Shown in pieces: positions 1 through 9,328 of a stretch of DNA of 47,211 nt; positions within the stretch are counted from its first letter, which is position 1; each line of letters opens with the position of its first letter. Source of the stretch: Aeromonas caviae. Its GTDB lineage: Bacteria > Pseudomonadota > Gammaproteobacteria > Enterobacterales > Aeromonadaceae. The position numbers and the translations under genes were made by a program. Location of the stretch: positions 1 through 47,211 of the forward strand of contig NZ_CDBK01000068.1 of NCBI RefSeq assembly GCF_000819785.1. Reading direction: 5' to 3'. The notes beneath the pieces are model-generated. The model was not told the DNA's origin, did not search any database, and saw only the letters and a program-made list of their open reading frames with translations.

Positions 1-424
1 CCCCGCCGATGGCCATCAGCGCCGCCCCCTCGCGCCCGCACAGGAAAGTGCCGGTGAGATTGACGTCGATGACGCTCTGCCACTGGGCCAGGCTCATCTT
101 CTCCGTCAGTGCCCCCTCCTTCACCTTGATCAGCATGCCGTCGCGCAGGATGCCGGCACAGTTGACGAGGCCGTGCAAGGCCCCGAACTGATCCTTGATG
201 GCGGCGAAGGTCGCCTCGACCTCCGGCTCGCTTGCCACGTTGCAGACGAACAGGGCGCAGCGGCCGTCACGGCTGCGCACCTCCGCCTCGGTCACCTCCA
301 GATCGGTGCGGTTGACGTCGATGAGGGCCAGCACGGCCCCCTGCTCCGCCAGACTCAGGGCGATGGCGCGGCCTAGCCCCCTGCCCGCCCCCGTGATGGC
401 GATGACTTTTTGTGTGATATCCAT
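1..424 (-). CDS. Short-chain dehydrogenase/reductase, IvdG-like (partial, 3' end off window)
   Basis: This gene runs off the left edge, and only the first 141 codons are visible. The N-terminus has the SDR cofactor motif TGAGRGLG (residues 11-18), an acidic residue after the second strand (D36, suggesting NAD preference), the NCAG motif (88-91) and the structural Asn in VNLTG (N122). The catalytic Ser-Tyr-Lys lies outside the window. It starts at ATG 424, 71 bp after mmsB on the same strand, and is probably the last gene of the valine/isoleucine operon. In Shewanella-type ivd operons an SDR (ivdG) follows the hydroxyisobutyrate dehydrogenase and is thought to oxidise 3-hydroxy-2-methylbutyryl-CoA. 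That role is inferred here from gene order. A FabG-type 3-oxoacyl reductase is the main alternative. Confidence 0.85.
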   Translation of the reverse strand, partial: MDITQKVIAITGAGRGLGRAIALSLAEQGAVLALIDVNRTDLEVTEAEVRSRDGRCALFVCNVASEPEVEATFAAIKDQFGALHGLVNCAGILRDGMLIKVKEGALTEKMSLAQWQSVIDVNLTGTFLCGREGAALMAIGG

Positions 425-495
425 AAATGCTCCTGGTGAGATGGCCGGTGACTGTCGAGTCAAGGACTATCGGGTAAAAAGGTAGATAGCGGCCC

Positions 496-1416
496 TTAAC
501 CCGGTGCTGTTTTGTCCCGATAGAGCTCGAGGATGCTGGAAAAATCCTTGGTCTCCTGGCCCAGGCTCCCGTGCAGGTTGAAGAGGTTGCGGGCCAGGGC
601 CCCCATGGGCACGGCGCTGTGGGCATGTTCCGCCAACGCCATGGCGAGCCCCAAATCCTTGACCATCAGCCGGGTCATGAAGCCCCCCTGATAGCCACGC
701 GACGCCGGCACGTTCTCCATCACCCCGGGCCAGGGGTTGTAGCGCTCCAGGCTCCAGTTGTTGCCCGAACTCTTGCCCATGATGGTGGAGAGCACGGCGG
801 GATCCAGCCCCTCCTTGACCCCGAGCGCCAGCGCCTCGGCGGTGCCGGCCATGTGGATGGCGAGCAGCATGTTGTTGCACATCTTGGCGATCTGGCCAGC
901 GCCAAGCGCCCCGGCGTGAAACAGGTTCTGCCCCATGCAGGCGAGCACGGGTCTGGCCGCTTCAAAATCCGCTTTTTCGCCGCCAACGATGAAGGTGAGC
1001 GTGCCCGCCGCCGCACCGGCCACGCCCCCCGAGACGGGGGCATCGAGAAAACGGATGCCGCTCGCCTTCGCCGCCGCCCCCACCTGACGGGCCGAGGCCA
1101 CGTCTATGGTGGAGCAGTCGATGACCAGGGCGCCGGGCAACAGGGCCGCCAGCAGATCCTGGCCACCCCGCTCACCGGCACTCTCGCCCAGCCAGAGGCT
1201 GCGCACGTGCTCCCCCGCTGGCAGCATGCTGATGACCAGCTCGCAGCCGCTCACCGCTTCCCGGGCATTCCCGGCGGCAATGCAGCCAGCCTCAATGGCC
1301 CGGCTCAGGCTCTCGGGCACCAAATCAAACACCTGTACCCTGTGCCCCGCCCTGGCCAGGTTGGCGGCCATGGGCCCCCCCATATTGCCAAGCCCGATAA
1401 ACCCAATCCTTGTCAT
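496..1416 (-). CDS. mmsB: 3-hydroxyisobutyrate dehydrogenase
   Basis: The enzyme oxidises 3-hydroxyisobutyrate to methylmalonate semialdehyde with NAD in valine breakdown. The 306-residue length fits the family. The Rossmann motif GLGNMG is at residues 8-13, the substrate-binding DAPVSGG at 125-131, and the catalytic lysine of the beta-hydroxyacid dehydrogenase family is K178 in GAGQIAKMCNN. It lies 27 bp downstream of the 3-hydroxyisobutyryl-CoA hydrolase gene that supplies its substrate and is in the same operon as mmsA, which uses its product. Other beta-hydroxyacid dehydrogenases (e.g. tartronate semialdehyde reductase) share the motifs, but the operon context settles the substrate. Confidence 0.95.
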   Translation of the reverse strand: MTRIGFIGLGNMGGPMAANLARAGHRVQVFDLVPESLSRAIEAGCIAAGNAREAVSGCELVISMLPAGEHVRSLWLGESAGERGGQDLLAALLPGALVIDCSTIDVASARQVGAAAKASGIRFLDAPVSGGVAGAAAGTLTFIVGGEKADFEAARPVLACMGQNLFHAGALGAGQIAKMCNNMLLAIHMAGTAEALALGVKEGLDPAVLSTIMGKSSGNNWSLERYNPWPGVMENVPASRGYQGGFMTRLMVKDLGLAMALAEHAHSAVPMGALARNLFNLHGSLGQETKDFSSILELYRDKTAPG

Positions 1417-1443
1417 GATGTGCTCCTTGTGTGTGATCCCGCG

Positions 1444-2544
1444 TCAGCCGAGGCGCAAGGGGTTGTCCCCCTCGGGCCAGCGATAGAAGGCATCCAGCCA
1501 GGCCTCACCCGTCTGCGGGGCCTGCCAGCGGGGGGATTTGTCCTTGTCGATGAGCAGGGCCCGCACCCCTTCCACGAAGTCCCCTCTGAGCACGCAATTG
1601 ACCGAGAGGGTCAGCTCGTCGGCAAACACCTCGGCCAGGGACTGGCGCCGTGCCTGCCAGAACTGGCGCCAGAGAATGGCGCGGCTGATAGGGCTGCCGC
1701 GAAGGCAGGTCTCCCGCCCCTGAGTCAGCGCCGGTTCGTCCAGCTCGGCGCCCTCGAGGCGTGCCAGCACCCCTTGCAGGGAGCGGCCGGTCAACAGCGC
1801 ATCGATGCGGGCCTGGTGGGGCAGCAGTACGGGAGGCGGCAATGCCTGGCCAAGGGATCGCTGCAAACCGGTGAGCAGCGCCTCGATCTGCTCGCCGGGG
1901 TCGCCTGCGGACCAGTCGAGGGCGGCGAGGCGCGCCGGCAGCTCGGCCCGCTCGCGGCTCCCCATGGCGTGATCCGCGAGCCCCAGGCCGATGGCGTCCG
2001 CCCCGTTGAAACGGGCACCGGTGAGGCCGAGCCAGAGTCCGAGCCGCCCCGGCATCCGGCTCAAAAACCAGCTGGCCCCCACATCCGGATAGAGGCCTAT
2101 GGTTACCTCCGGCATGGCGAACAGACTCTTCTCTGTCACCACCCGGAATTCGGCCCCGGCAAAGAGGCCGATGCCGCCCCCCATGCAGATGCCGTCCGCC
2201 ACGCAGACAAGGGGCTTGCCGTAGCAGTGGATGTGGTGATCGAGCCGGTACTCCTGCAGGAAGAAGTCGCGGGCATAGCCGAACAATTCAGAGTGGCTCG
2301 CCTCCTGCTTGCGGTAATAAAAGGAGCGGATGTCACCACCGGCGCAGAATGCCTTCTCGCCGGCCCCTTGCAACAACACGCAGACGATGGCCGGATCCTG
2401 CTCCCAGCGGGTCAACGCCCCCTGCAACAACTGGATCATCTCAAGGCTCAGGGCGTTGAGGGAGGCGGGGCTGTCCAGAGTCAGCATGCCGATGTGGCGG
2501 CCATCCGCCGTGGGGTGGGTCTCGATGAGCACGGGCTCACTCAT
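1444..2544 (-). CDS. ivdE: 3-hydroxyisobutyryl-CoA hydrolase (crotonase fold)
   Basis: It hydrolyses 3-hydroxyisobutyryl-CoA to the free acid and CoA in valine catabolism. The crotonase core is present, with CAGGDI at the oxyanion hole. The hydrolase-type PE...PDVG pair is E136 and D144 in my numbering, with the same 8-residue spacing as the catalytic Glu/Asp of human HIBCH. The sequence around FAMPEVTIGLYPDVG is characteristic of HIBCH rather than ordinary hydratases, as is the long C-terminal half. I chose ATG 2544 (MSEPVLIETH) because GGGGG lies about 8 nt upstream. An in-frame ATG at 2583 would add 13 residues but has a poorer ribosome site. It lies between the hydratase and mmsB genes. 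Confidence 0.92.
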   Translation of the reverse strand: MSEPVLIETHPTADGRHIGMLTLDSPASLNALSLEMIQLLQGALTRWEQDPAIVCVLLQGAGEKAFCAGGDIRSFYYRKQEASHSELFGYARDFFLQEYRLDHHIHCYGKPLVCVADGICMGGGIGLFAGAEFRVVTEKSLFAMPEVTIGLYPDVGASWFLSRMPGRLGLWLGLTGARFNGADAIGLGLADHAMGSRERAELPARLAALDWSAGDPGEQIEALLTGLQRSLGQALPPPVLLPHQARIDALLTGRSLQGVLARLEGAELDEPALTQGRETCLRGSPISRAILWRQFWQARRQSLAEVFADELTLSVNCVLRGDFVEGVRALLIDKDKSPRWQAPQTGEAWLDAFYRWPEGDNPLRLG

Positions 2545-2622
2545 GGGCAGCCCCCGCAGACCGGGTATCTGCCCCTGCGACATGGCGGGTCGCCATCAAT
2601 ACCTCATTCATCCTTCACTCCC

Positions 2623-3414
2623 TCACTCTTTCGGCCTGGATTGGTCATAGCGCCAGCGCGGGGCCCGCTTCTCGAGGAAGGCCGCCACCCCTTCGCGCTG
2701 ATTGGCATCGTCAAACAGGGCGAGAAAGAGGCTGCGCTCGAGTGGCAGCGCCGCGTCCCTGTGGGTGCTTCGCCCCTGATTGATGAGCTGTTTGCAGGCG
2801 CGCAGGGCGCTCGGGCTCTGGCGCTCCACCAGCTGGGCCATCTGCTGCGCCGCCTCCCAGGCGTGCCCCTCGGTCACCACCTCCTCCACCAGCCCCATCT
2901 CGTAGGCCAGGGTGGCGCTCACCTTCTCGCCGCAGAGGATCATCCGCTTGGCCCAGCCCGGCCCCACCAGCTCGGTGAGGCGCTGGGTGCCGCCGGCGCA
3001 GGGCAACAAACCCACCGAGGCCTCTGGCAACCCCAGCTTGGCCTGCTGCTCGGCGATGCGGATGTCGCAGGCCAGCGCAACTTCGAGCCCCCCTCCCATG
3101 GCATAGCCGTTGATGGCGGCGATGCTAACCCCGTGAAAGCGGGCCAGCGCCTCGAAGGCGTGGCCAAAGGCCTCGGCCACCTCGCGGGCATGCGCCAGGC
3201 TGCCGTCGGCGAACATCTTGAGATCGGCGCCGGCGCAGAAGAATTTCTCTCCAGCACCGCGGATCACCAGGGCCACCACGTCGGGGCGACCATCCAGCTC
3301 CACCATCATCTGCAAGAAGGCTTTCAGGCTGGCGAGCGTCCAGGTGTTGGCGGGTGGGTGATCGAGGGTGATGTAGGCCACGTGGCCGTGATATTCGAGC
3401 CTGATCCTTGTCAT
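2623..3414 (-). CDS. ivdD: Enoyl-CoA hydratase, IvdD type
   Basis: This 263-residue crotonase is expected to hydrate methacrylyl-CoA (and probably tiglyl-CoA) in valine and isoleucine degradation. Both catalytic glutamates of true enoyl-CoA hydratases are present and 20 residues apart: E111 in GGGLEVALACD and E131 in LPEASVG. The oxyanion-hole stretch CAGADLKMF is intact. It lies directly between the acyl-CoA dehydrogenase that makes its substrate and the hydrolase that uses its product. Substrate preference is inferred from operon position. Fatty acid hydratase activity is possible. Confidence 0.93.
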   Translation of the reverse strand: MTRIRLEYHGHVAYITLDHPPANTWTLASLKAFLQMMVELDGRPDVVALVIRGAGEKFFCAGADLKMFADGSLAHAREVAEAFGHAFEALARFHGVSIAAINGYAMGGGLEVALACDIRIAEQQAKLGLPEASVGLLPCAGGTQRLTELVGPGWAKRMILCGEKVSATLAYEMGLVEEVVTEGHAWEAAQQMAQLVERQSPSALRACKQLINQGRSTHRDAALPLERSLFLALFDDANQREGVAAFLEKRAPRWRYDQSRPKE

Positions 3415-3489
3415 TGCGTTGTCCTTGTCAAAAAAACTGCCCCATGATGACAGGGTTGAATGGAGCCAACCTGCACCTGGCTCACAAAG

Positions 3490-3518
3490 CCTGAGGACGT
3501 GCCGACTGCGTCCTCAGG
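3490..3518 (-). repeat. Intercistronic perfect 10-bp hairpin between ivdC and ivdD
   Basis: CCTGAGGACG (3490-3499) and CGTCCTCAGG (3509-3518) pair perfectly around a 9-nt loop in the 118-bp gap between the acyl-CoA dehydrogenase and hydratase genes. On the transcribed strand it is followed by CTTTGTG rather than a T-run, so it looks more like an mRNA-stabilising or attenuating stem than a full terminator. Confidence 0.6.
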
Positions 3519-3532
3519 GCAGGCTACTCCCG

Positions 3533-4690
3533 CTACTCCAGCGACAGGCCGGGGTCGGCCAGCAGGCGGCGGGCGATGATGAGCCGCATCACTTCATTCG
3601 TCCCTTCCAGAATGCGGTGCACCCGGGTATCGCGCAGATAGCGCTCAAGCGGATACTCGCGGATATAACCATAGCCGCCAAAGAGTTGCAGGGCGTCGTC
3701 GCAGATGCGGTGCCCCACGTCGGTGGCAAAACGCTTGGCCATGGCGCACCAGGCACTTTTGTCCGGGCTGCCCTCATCGAGTTTGGCGGCCGCCTGGCGC
3801 ACCAGCAGGCGGGCGGCGGCGAGCTCGGTGGCCATGTCGGCCAGGCGAAACTGCACGCTCTGGAATTCGCTGATCGGGTGTCCAAATTGCTGGCGCTGCT
3901 GCACATGGGCCAGGGCATCGTTGAGAGCCTGCTGGGCTGTGCCCAGCGAACAGCTGGCGATGTTGATGCGCCCCCCATCGAGGGCCTGCATGGCGAACTT
4001 GAACCCTTCCCCCTCCTCCCCCAGCCGGAAGCGAGCGGGAATGCGCACGGCATTGAAGTTCACCTCCCGGGTCGGCTGGCTGTTCCAGCCCATCTTCTCC
4101 TCCGCCTTGCCGTAGCTCACGCCGGGGGTCTGGGCCGGTACCATGAAGGCGGAGATCCCCTTGGCCCCCTCTCCACCGGTGCGGGCCATCACCACCAGCA
4201 CGTCGGTGCTGCCGGCGCCCGAGATGAACACCTTGCTGCCGTCGAGGAGGTAATCTTCGCCATCGCGCACGGCGCGGGTCTTGAGGGCCGCAGCGTCGGA
4301 GCCCGCCCCCGGCTCGGTGAGGCAGTAGGATCCCAGCAACTCGCCGCTGGCGAGCCTGGGTACCCACTCCTCGGCCACCTCGGCAGGCAGCCAGCTGCCC
4401 AGCATCCAGCTCACCATGTTGTGGATGGTGAGATAGGCGGTGGTGGAGGTGCAGCCCATGGCGAGACGCTCGAAGATGAGGCTGGCATCGAGCCGGCTCA
4501 GGCCCAGACCGTCATACTGCTCCGGGGTATAGAGGCCACACAGGCCCAGCGCCGCCGCCTGCTTGATGGTGGGGATAGGGAACTCGTGCTCCCTGTCCCA
4601 GCGCGCGGCATGGGGTTTGAGCGCCAGATCGGCGAAGGCGCCGGCCGACTCGACACAGGCCCGTTGGGATTCGGTCAGGGTAAAATCCAT
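3533..4690 (-). CDS. ivdC: Acyl-CoA dehydrogenase, probably isobutyryl-CoA dehydrogenase
   Basis: This FAD flavoprotein (385 residues) is expected to oxidise isobutyryl-CoA or 2-methylbutyryl-CoA, passing electrons to ETF. The FAD/substrate motif YCLTEPGAGSDA is near residues 122-133, and the QLFGGYGYIREYP signature is near 335-347. The catalytic base is E362 in ILEGTNEVMR, the position used by medium- and short-chain and ACAD8-type enzymes. The alternative position used by isovaleryl-CoA dehydrogenase is here a glycine-rich stretch (ALDGGRINIAS). It is 79 bp downstream of mmsA on the same strand. The short-branched 2-methylacyl substrate is inferred from the neighbouring valine genes. Confidence 0.93.
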   Translation of the reverse strand: MDFTLTESQRACVESAGAFADLALKPHAARWDREHEFPIPTIKQAAALGLCGLYTPEQYDGLGLSRLDASLIFERLAMGCTSTTAYLTIHNMVSWMLGSWLPAEVAEEWVPRLASGELLGSYCLTEPGAGSDAAALKTRAVRDGEDYLLDGSKVFISGAGSTDVLVVMARTGGEGAKGISAFMVPAQTPGVSYGKAEEKMGWNSQPTREVNFNAVRIPARFRLGEEGEGFKFAMQALDGGRINIASCSLGTAQQALNDALAHVQQRQQFGHPISEFQSVQFRLADMATELAAARLLVRQAAAKLDEGSPDKSAWCAMAKRFATDVGHRICDDALQLFGGYGYIREYPLERYLRDTRVHRILEGTNEVMRLIIARRLLADPGLSLE

Positions 4691-4769
4691 CTTGTTCGCT
4701 TCCTTTGTACTTGTTCCGTCGATCCGTTGCTGTCAATGGGGGCGCCCGGGCAAAGTGGGCAACCTGCCA

Positions 4770-6281
4770 TCAGCGCAGCTGAATGGTCATATTGGGGCCG
4801 CTGGGAATGTCTTCGTCGAACCAGCGCTCCGTCACCGTCTTGGTCTCGGTGTAAAAACGCACCGCCTGTTTGCCGTAGGCGTGCAGATCCCCGTAGAAGG
4901 AGCCACGCCAGCCGGTGAAGGAGAAGAACGGCAGCGGCACCGGGATGGGCACGTTGATCCCCACCTGGCCCACCGCCACCTCGTGGCGGAACTTGCGAGC
5001 GGCGGCGCCACAGCCGGTGAAGAGGGAGGTGCCGTTGCCATAGGGGTTGGCGTTGATGAGGGCAAGCGCCTCATCCAGGCTCCCCACCTCGAGGCAGGCC
5101 AGCACGGGCCCGAAGATCTCCTCCTTGTAGATGCGCATCTCGGGGGTCACGCCGCGAAACAGGGTCGGCCCCACCCAGTTGCCCACCGGGTAGCCGGGGA
5201 CGTCGCAAAAACGGCCGTCCAGCAGGCACTCGGCTCCCTCGGCAATCCCCGCCTCGATAAGCCCCTCCACCCTGACTTTCGCCTCCGGGCTGATGAGGGG
5301 GCCATAAGCCGCCTCGGGATCGTGCCAGACGCCGGGTTTCACCTTGGCGAACTCGGCGGCGAGCTCCGGGATCCACTCCCTGGCGCTCCCCACGAACACC
5401 GCCACGCTGATGGCCATGCAGCGCTGACCGGCGGCGCCGACCCCGGCCCCCACCAGGTTGCTCAGCACCTGCGCCTTGTTGGCATCCGGCATGATCACCA
5501 TGTGATTCTTGGCGCCGACAAAACACTGGGTCCGCTTGAGTTGCGACGTGGCGCTGCGATAGACGTGGCCGCCGACCCGGGCCGAGCCCACGAAACTGAC
5601 TGCCTTGACATCGGGATGGGCCAGCAGCGCATCCACCTGCTCGGCGCCGCCATGCACCACCGACAGAATGCCCTTGGGGGCCCCCGCCTCGGTAAACAGC
5701 TCGGCCAGGCGCATGGGGGTGAGGGGATCCTGCTCGGAGGGCTTGAGCACAAAGCCGTTGCCGCAGGCCACCGCCAGCGGGAACATCCAGAGCGGTATCA
5801 TGGCTGGGAAGTTGAACGGCGTGATGCCGACGCAGACCCCGAGGGGCTGCACCCAGGAGTGGCCATCCACCCGGCGCGCCACGTTGCCCATGGTCTCCCC
5901 CAGGGTCTGGCTCGCAATGGCGCAAGCCTGCTCCACCACCTCGATGCCTCGCCACACATCCCCCTTGGCATCAGCCAGGTTCTTGCCGGTTTCCTGGGCC
6001 AGCAGGGTCGCCAGCTCGTCGTGATGCACTTTCAACAGATGCTGGTAGTTGAACATCACCCGGGCCCGCTCGGAGGTCGGCACCTCTCGCCACAGCAGAT
6101 AGGCGTCGTGGGCGGCGCGCACCGCCAGCTCAATTTCCGCAGAGGTCGCTTTCGGCACCCGCGCCAGCAGATGCTGGTCCGCCGGGTCGGTCACCTCTAT
6201 CCACTCGTCGCTTGCGGACGGACACGCCTCGCCACCGATGTAGAGCGGCAGATCCCCGTACTGGGTATGGTGTTGGCTCAT
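4770..6281 (-). CDS. mmsA: Methylmalonate-semialdehyde dehydrogenase (CoA-acylating)
   Basis: It converts methylmalonate semialdehyde, NAD and CoA to propionyl-CoA, CO2 and NADH, the last step of valine breakdown, and also handles malonate semialdehyde. The 503 residues fit the family. The catalytic cysteine is C288 in [11 protein letters not shown], the exact context typical of MmsA, with the NAD-site FVGSARVGG at 230-238 and NFPAMIPLW at 157-165. It is the first gene of the leftward operon and starts at ATG 6281. No thiolase (ivdA) precedes it, unlike the longer ivd operons of Shewanella. The divergent promoter region is shared with liuA. Confidence 0.97.
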   Translation of the reverse strand: MSQHHTQYGDLPLYIGGEACPSASDEWIEVTDPADQHLLARVPKATSAEIELAVRAAHDAYLLWREVPTSERARVMFNYQHLLKVHHDELATLLAQETGKNLADAKGDVWRGIEVVEQACAIASQTLGETMGNVARRVDGHSWVQPLGVCVGITPFNFPAMIPLWMFPLAVACGNGFVLKPSEQDPLTPMRLAELFTEAGAPKGILSVVHGGAEQVDALLAHPDVKAVSFVGSARVGGHVYRSATSQLKRTQCFVGAKNHMVIMPDANKAQVLSNLVGAGVGAAGQRCMAISVAVFVGSAREWIPELAAEFAKVKPGVWHDPEAAYGPLISPEAKVRVEGLIEAGIAEGAECLLDGRFCDVPGYPVGNWVGPTLFRGVTPEMRIYKEEIFGPVLACLEVGSLDEALALINANPYGNGTSLFTGCGAAARKFRHEVAVGQVGINVPIPVPLPFFSFTGWRGSFYGDLHAYGKQAVRFYTETKTVTERWFDEDIPSGPNMTIQLR

Positions 6282-6456
6282 GCCGCACTCTCCTTGGCTG
6301 CCCGGGGGCTGGCACTGTGCCAGAGCTCCTCAGGCAGACCGACAGACCGGATGCACTCGCTGATCATCTTGCTCACTCCTTGCGTTTGCCCGCTCGGGGG
6401 TATGCCCCTTGCAGTCGGCACTCAACGAATTTACCTTAGACTAACAACTCATTTAC

Positions 6457-6474
6457 GTTTACGCTAACGTAAAC
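6457..6474. promoter_or_regulatory. Perfect palindrome, candidate LiuR operator
   Basis: GTTTACG-CTAA-CGTAAAC is a perfect inverted repeat in an AT-rich stretch of the 276-bp divergent spacer between mmsA and liuA. MerR-family regulators bind such palindromes between widely spaced -35 and -10 elements. A MerR-type regulator is encoded at the end of the liu operon, and LiuR is known in other proteobacteria to control liu and ivd genes through TTTACG-type palindromes. Binding is inferred, and I could not place convincing promoter hexamers on either strand. Confidence 0.65.
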
Positions 6475-6557
6475 TTAATTCACGAATGGACTGACCAGTT
6501 TTCCCTCCCTGTCGGGAGTAGAAGACCGGTGAGCACCACAGACCAAGGAGAGCAAGG

Positions 6558-7706
6558 ATGCATGCCCTGATGGATGAAACCCTCCGCGCCCTGACCGAAC
6601 AGGTCGAGGCTTTCTGCCAGAAAGTGATCGCACCGCGCGCCAGCGAGATCGATCAGAGCAACGCTTTTCCCCGGGATCTCTGGCCCCGCATGGGTGAGCT
6701 GGGGCTGCACGGCATCACGGTGGCGGAGGAGTATGACGGGGTGAACCTCGGCTATCTGGCCCATGTGCTGGTGGTGGAGCAGGTGAGCCGCGCCAGCGCC
6801 TCGGTCGGCCTCTCCTACGGCGCCCACTCCAACCTCTGCATCAACCAGATCCACCGCCACGGCACCCCTGATCAGAAGGCGAGATATCTGCCTGATCTGG
6901 TCAGCGGCAAACACGTGGGGGCGCTGGCCATGAGCGAGCCGGGTGCTGGCTCCGACGTGGTGAGCATGCGCCTCACCGCGGTGCGCGAGGGGGATCACTT
7001 CGTGCTGAACGGCAACAAGATGTGGATCACAAACGGGCCCGATGCCGACACCTTCGTCATCTATGCCAAGACCGATGCCGCTGCAGGGCCCAAAGGTATT
7101 TCCGCCTTTATCGTCGAGGCGGGAACTCCCGGTTTTTCCACCGCCCAGAAGCTCGACAAGCTCGGCATGCGCGGCTCCAGTACCTGCGAGCTGGTGTTCG
7201 ACAACTGCCGGGTGCCGCAGGAGAACCTGCTGGGCCCCCTGCACGGCGGGGTCAAGGTACTGATGAGCGGTCTGGACTACGAGCGGGTGGTGCTGGCGGC
7301 CGGGCCCCTTGGCATCATGCAGTCCTGCATGGACGTGGTGCTCCCCTATGTGCGCGAGCGCAAGCAGTTCGGTCAGGCCATCGGCGAGTTTCAGCTGGTG
7401 CAGGGCAAGCTCGCCGACATGTATACCCGCCTCGCCAGCAGCCGGGCGCTGGTCTACTCGGTGGCGAGCGCCTGCGATCAGGGCCGCACCAGCCGCAAGG
7501 ATTGCGCCGCCGCCATCCTGTTTGCCGCCGAGAACGCCACCCAGATGGCCCTCGATGCCATCCAGCTGCTCGGCGGCAACGGCTACATCAACGAATACCC
7601 CACCGGCCGCCTGCTGCGGGACGCCAAGCTCTACGAAATAGGCGCCGGCACCTCGGAGATCCGCCGCTGGCTCATCGGCCGCGAGCTGATGGGAGATAAC
7701 ACATGA
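6558..7706 (+). CDS. liuA: Isovaleryl-CoA dehydrogenase
   Basis: It oxidises isovaleryl-CoA to 3-methylcrotonyl-CoA in leucine breakdown, with FAD and transfer to ETF. At 382 residues it is a normal length. The diagnostic feature is the catalytic base: a glutamate, E242, in [13 protein letters not shown], the position known from isovaleryl-CoA dehydrogenase. The usual acyl-CoA dehydrogenase position near the C-terminus reads IGAGTSE with glycine instead of glutamate. [10 protein letters not shown] and [13 protein letters not shown] are also present. ATG 6558 is preceded by AAGGAGAGCAAGG. It is the first gene of the rightward operon and overlaps liuB by ATGA. Confidence 0.97.
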   Translation: MHALMDETLRALTEQVEAFCQKVIAPRASEIDQSNAFPRDLWPRMGELGLHGITVAEEYDGVNLGYLAHVLVVEQVSRASASVGLSYGAHSNLCINQIHRHGTPDQKARYLPDLVSGKHVGALAMSEPGAGSDVVSMRLTAVREGDHFVLNGNKMWITNGPDADTFVIYAKTDAAAGPKGISAFIVEAGTPGFSTAQKLDKLGMRGSSTCELVFDNCRVPQENLLGPLHGGVKVLMSGLDYERVVLAAGPLGIMQSCMDVVLPYVRERKQFGQAIGEFQLVQGKLADMYTRLASSRALVYSVASACDQGRTSRKDCAAAILFAAENATQMALDAIQLLGGNGYINEYPTGRLLRDAKLYEIGAGTSEIRRWLIGRELMGDNT

Positions 7707-9319
7707 GCAGGATCCACTCCCGTCTCGACACCGCCAGCCCCGACTATGAGGCCAATCGGGCCGCCATGCAGGCACTGGTCGACGATCTGAATACCCGCCT
7801 GGAGGAGATAGCCCAGGGCGGGGGCGCGGCCAACAACGCCCGCCATCAGGCCCGCGGCAAGCTGCTACCCCGCGAGCGCATCGACCAGCTGCTGGACCCG
7901 GGCTCCCCCTTTCTCGAGCTCTCGGCGCTGGCGGGCTGGCAGGTCTATGACGAGCCGGTGCCCGCCGCCGGCATCCTCACCGGCATCGGCCGGGTCTCGG
8001 GACGCCTGTGCATGCTGGTGGTGAATGACGCCACCGTGAAGGGCGGCACCTACTACCCCCTCACGGTGAAAAAGCACCTGCGTGCCCAGGCCATCGCCGA
8101 GCGGCTGCGCCTCCCCTGCCTCTATCTGGTGGATTCCGGCGGCGCCTTTTTGCCGATGCAGGACGAGGTGTTCCCCGACCGGGAGCATTTTGGCCGCATC
8201 TTCTACAACCAGGCTCGCATGTCGGCCCAGAGCATCCCCCAGCTGGCGGTGGTGATGGGGCTCTGTACCGCCGGGGGTGCCTACGTGCCCGCCATGGCGG
8301 ACGAGTCGATTATGGTCAGGGAACAGGCCACCCTCTTTCTGGCGGGCCCGCCCCTGGTCAAGGCCGCCACCGGTGAGGAGATCAGCGCAGAAGCCTTGGG
8401 GGGCGCCGAGGTGCACTGCGTCCACTCCGGGGTGGCGGATCACATGGCCCGGGACGATGCCCATGCCCTGGCCATCGCCCGCACCCTGGTAAGCAACCTG
8501 GGGGACAACCAGACGGCGGCGCCACCCGCCCCATCCGCTCCCTCCTATGATGAGCCGCACTACCCCATCGAGGAGCTTTACGGCCTGGTGGGCACCAGTC
8601 TCAAGCGCCCCTATGACGCACGAGAATTGATCGCCCGGCTGGTGGATGGCTCTGTGTTTGACGAATTCAAGGCGTTGTTCGGCACTACCTTGGTGACGGG
8701 TTTTTCCCGCATTGAGGGCATGCAGGTGGGGATCCTCGCCAACAACGGCGTGCTGCACAGCGACAGCGCCCAGAAGGGAGCCCACTTCATCCAGCTCTGC
8801 AACCAGCGGGGGATCCCGCTGCTGTTTCTGCAAAACATCACCGGCTTTATGGTGGGGAGTACGGCGGAAAAAGAGGGGATCGCCAAGCACGGCGCCAAGC
8901 TGGTGACCGCCGTGGCCTGCAGCCGGGTGCCCAAGATCACCCTGATCGTCGGCGGCAGCTTCGGTGCCGGCAACTACGGCATGTGCGGGCGCGCCTATGA
9001 ACCGGATTTTCTCTTCAGCTGGCCCAACAGCCGCATCTCCGTCATGGGGGGCGAGCAGGCGGCCGGGGTGCTGGTGCAGGTGCGTCGGGACAAGCTCGCC
9101 GCCGAGGGCAAGACTCTGGGCGAGTCGGAGGCGGCCGCCATTCGCGCCCCGGTGATCGCGCAATACGAGCGCCAGGGTCACCCCTATTACGCCAGTGCTC
9201 GCCTGTGGGATGACGGCGTCATCGACCCGGCCCAGAGCCGCACCGTGCTGGCCCTGGCGCTGGCGGCCTGCCAGGGGGCCGAGCTTGGCCCCAGGCAGTA
9301 CGGCATCTTCCGGATGTAA
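7703..9319 (+). CDS. liuB: Methylcrotonyl-CoA carboxylase, carboxyltransferase (beta) subunit
   Basis: It transfers the carboxyl group from biotin to 3-methylcrotonyl-CoA, giving 3-methylglutaconyl-CoA. It works with the biotin-carrying alpha subunit encoded by liuD. The 538 residues and the two-part crotonase-like carboxyltransferase fold match MCCB. Recognisable segments include [21 protein letters not shown] near residues 51-71, [11 protein letters not shown] around 189-199, and the second-half NITGFMVG and [16 protein letters not shown]. Its ATG overlaps the liuA stop (ATGA at 7703-7706), which suggests translational coupling. Propionyl-CoA carboxylase beta subunits are related, but the liu context makes MCC the clear choice. 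Confidence 0.97.
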   Translation: MSRIHSRLDTASPDYEANRAAMQALVDDLNTRLEEIAQGGGAANNARHQARGKLLPRERIDQLLDPGSPFLELSALAGWQVYDEPVPAAGILTGIGRVSGRLCMLVVNDATVKGGTYYPLTVKKHLRAQAIAERLRLPCLYLVDSGGAFLPMQDEVFPDREHFGRIFYNQARMSAQSIPQLAVVMGLCTAGGAYVPAMADESIMVREQATLFLAGPPLVKAATGEEISAEALGGAEVHCVHSGVADHMARDDAHALAIARTLVSNLGDNQTAAPPAPSAPSYDEPHYPIEELYGLVGTSLKRPYDARELIARLVDGSVFDEFKALFGTTLVTGFSRIEGMQVGILANNGVLHSDSAQKGAHFIQLCNQRGIPLLFLQNITGFMVGSTAEKEGIAKHGAKLVTAVACSRVPKITLIVGGSFGAGNYGMCGRAYEPDFLFSWPNSRISVMGGEQAAGVLVQVRRDKLAAEGKTLGESEAAAIRAPVIAQYERQGHPYYASARLWDDGVIDPAQSRTVLALALAACQGAELGPRQYGIFRM

Positions 9320-9328
9320 GGAGTTCAT

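Noticed and set aside
571..3447. A 958-codon open frame on the plus strand opposite mmsB, ivdE and ivdD
   Set aside because: It is antisense to three well-recognised enzymes, has no recognisable domains, and is Gly/His/Gln-rich as expected for the complement of GC-rich codons.
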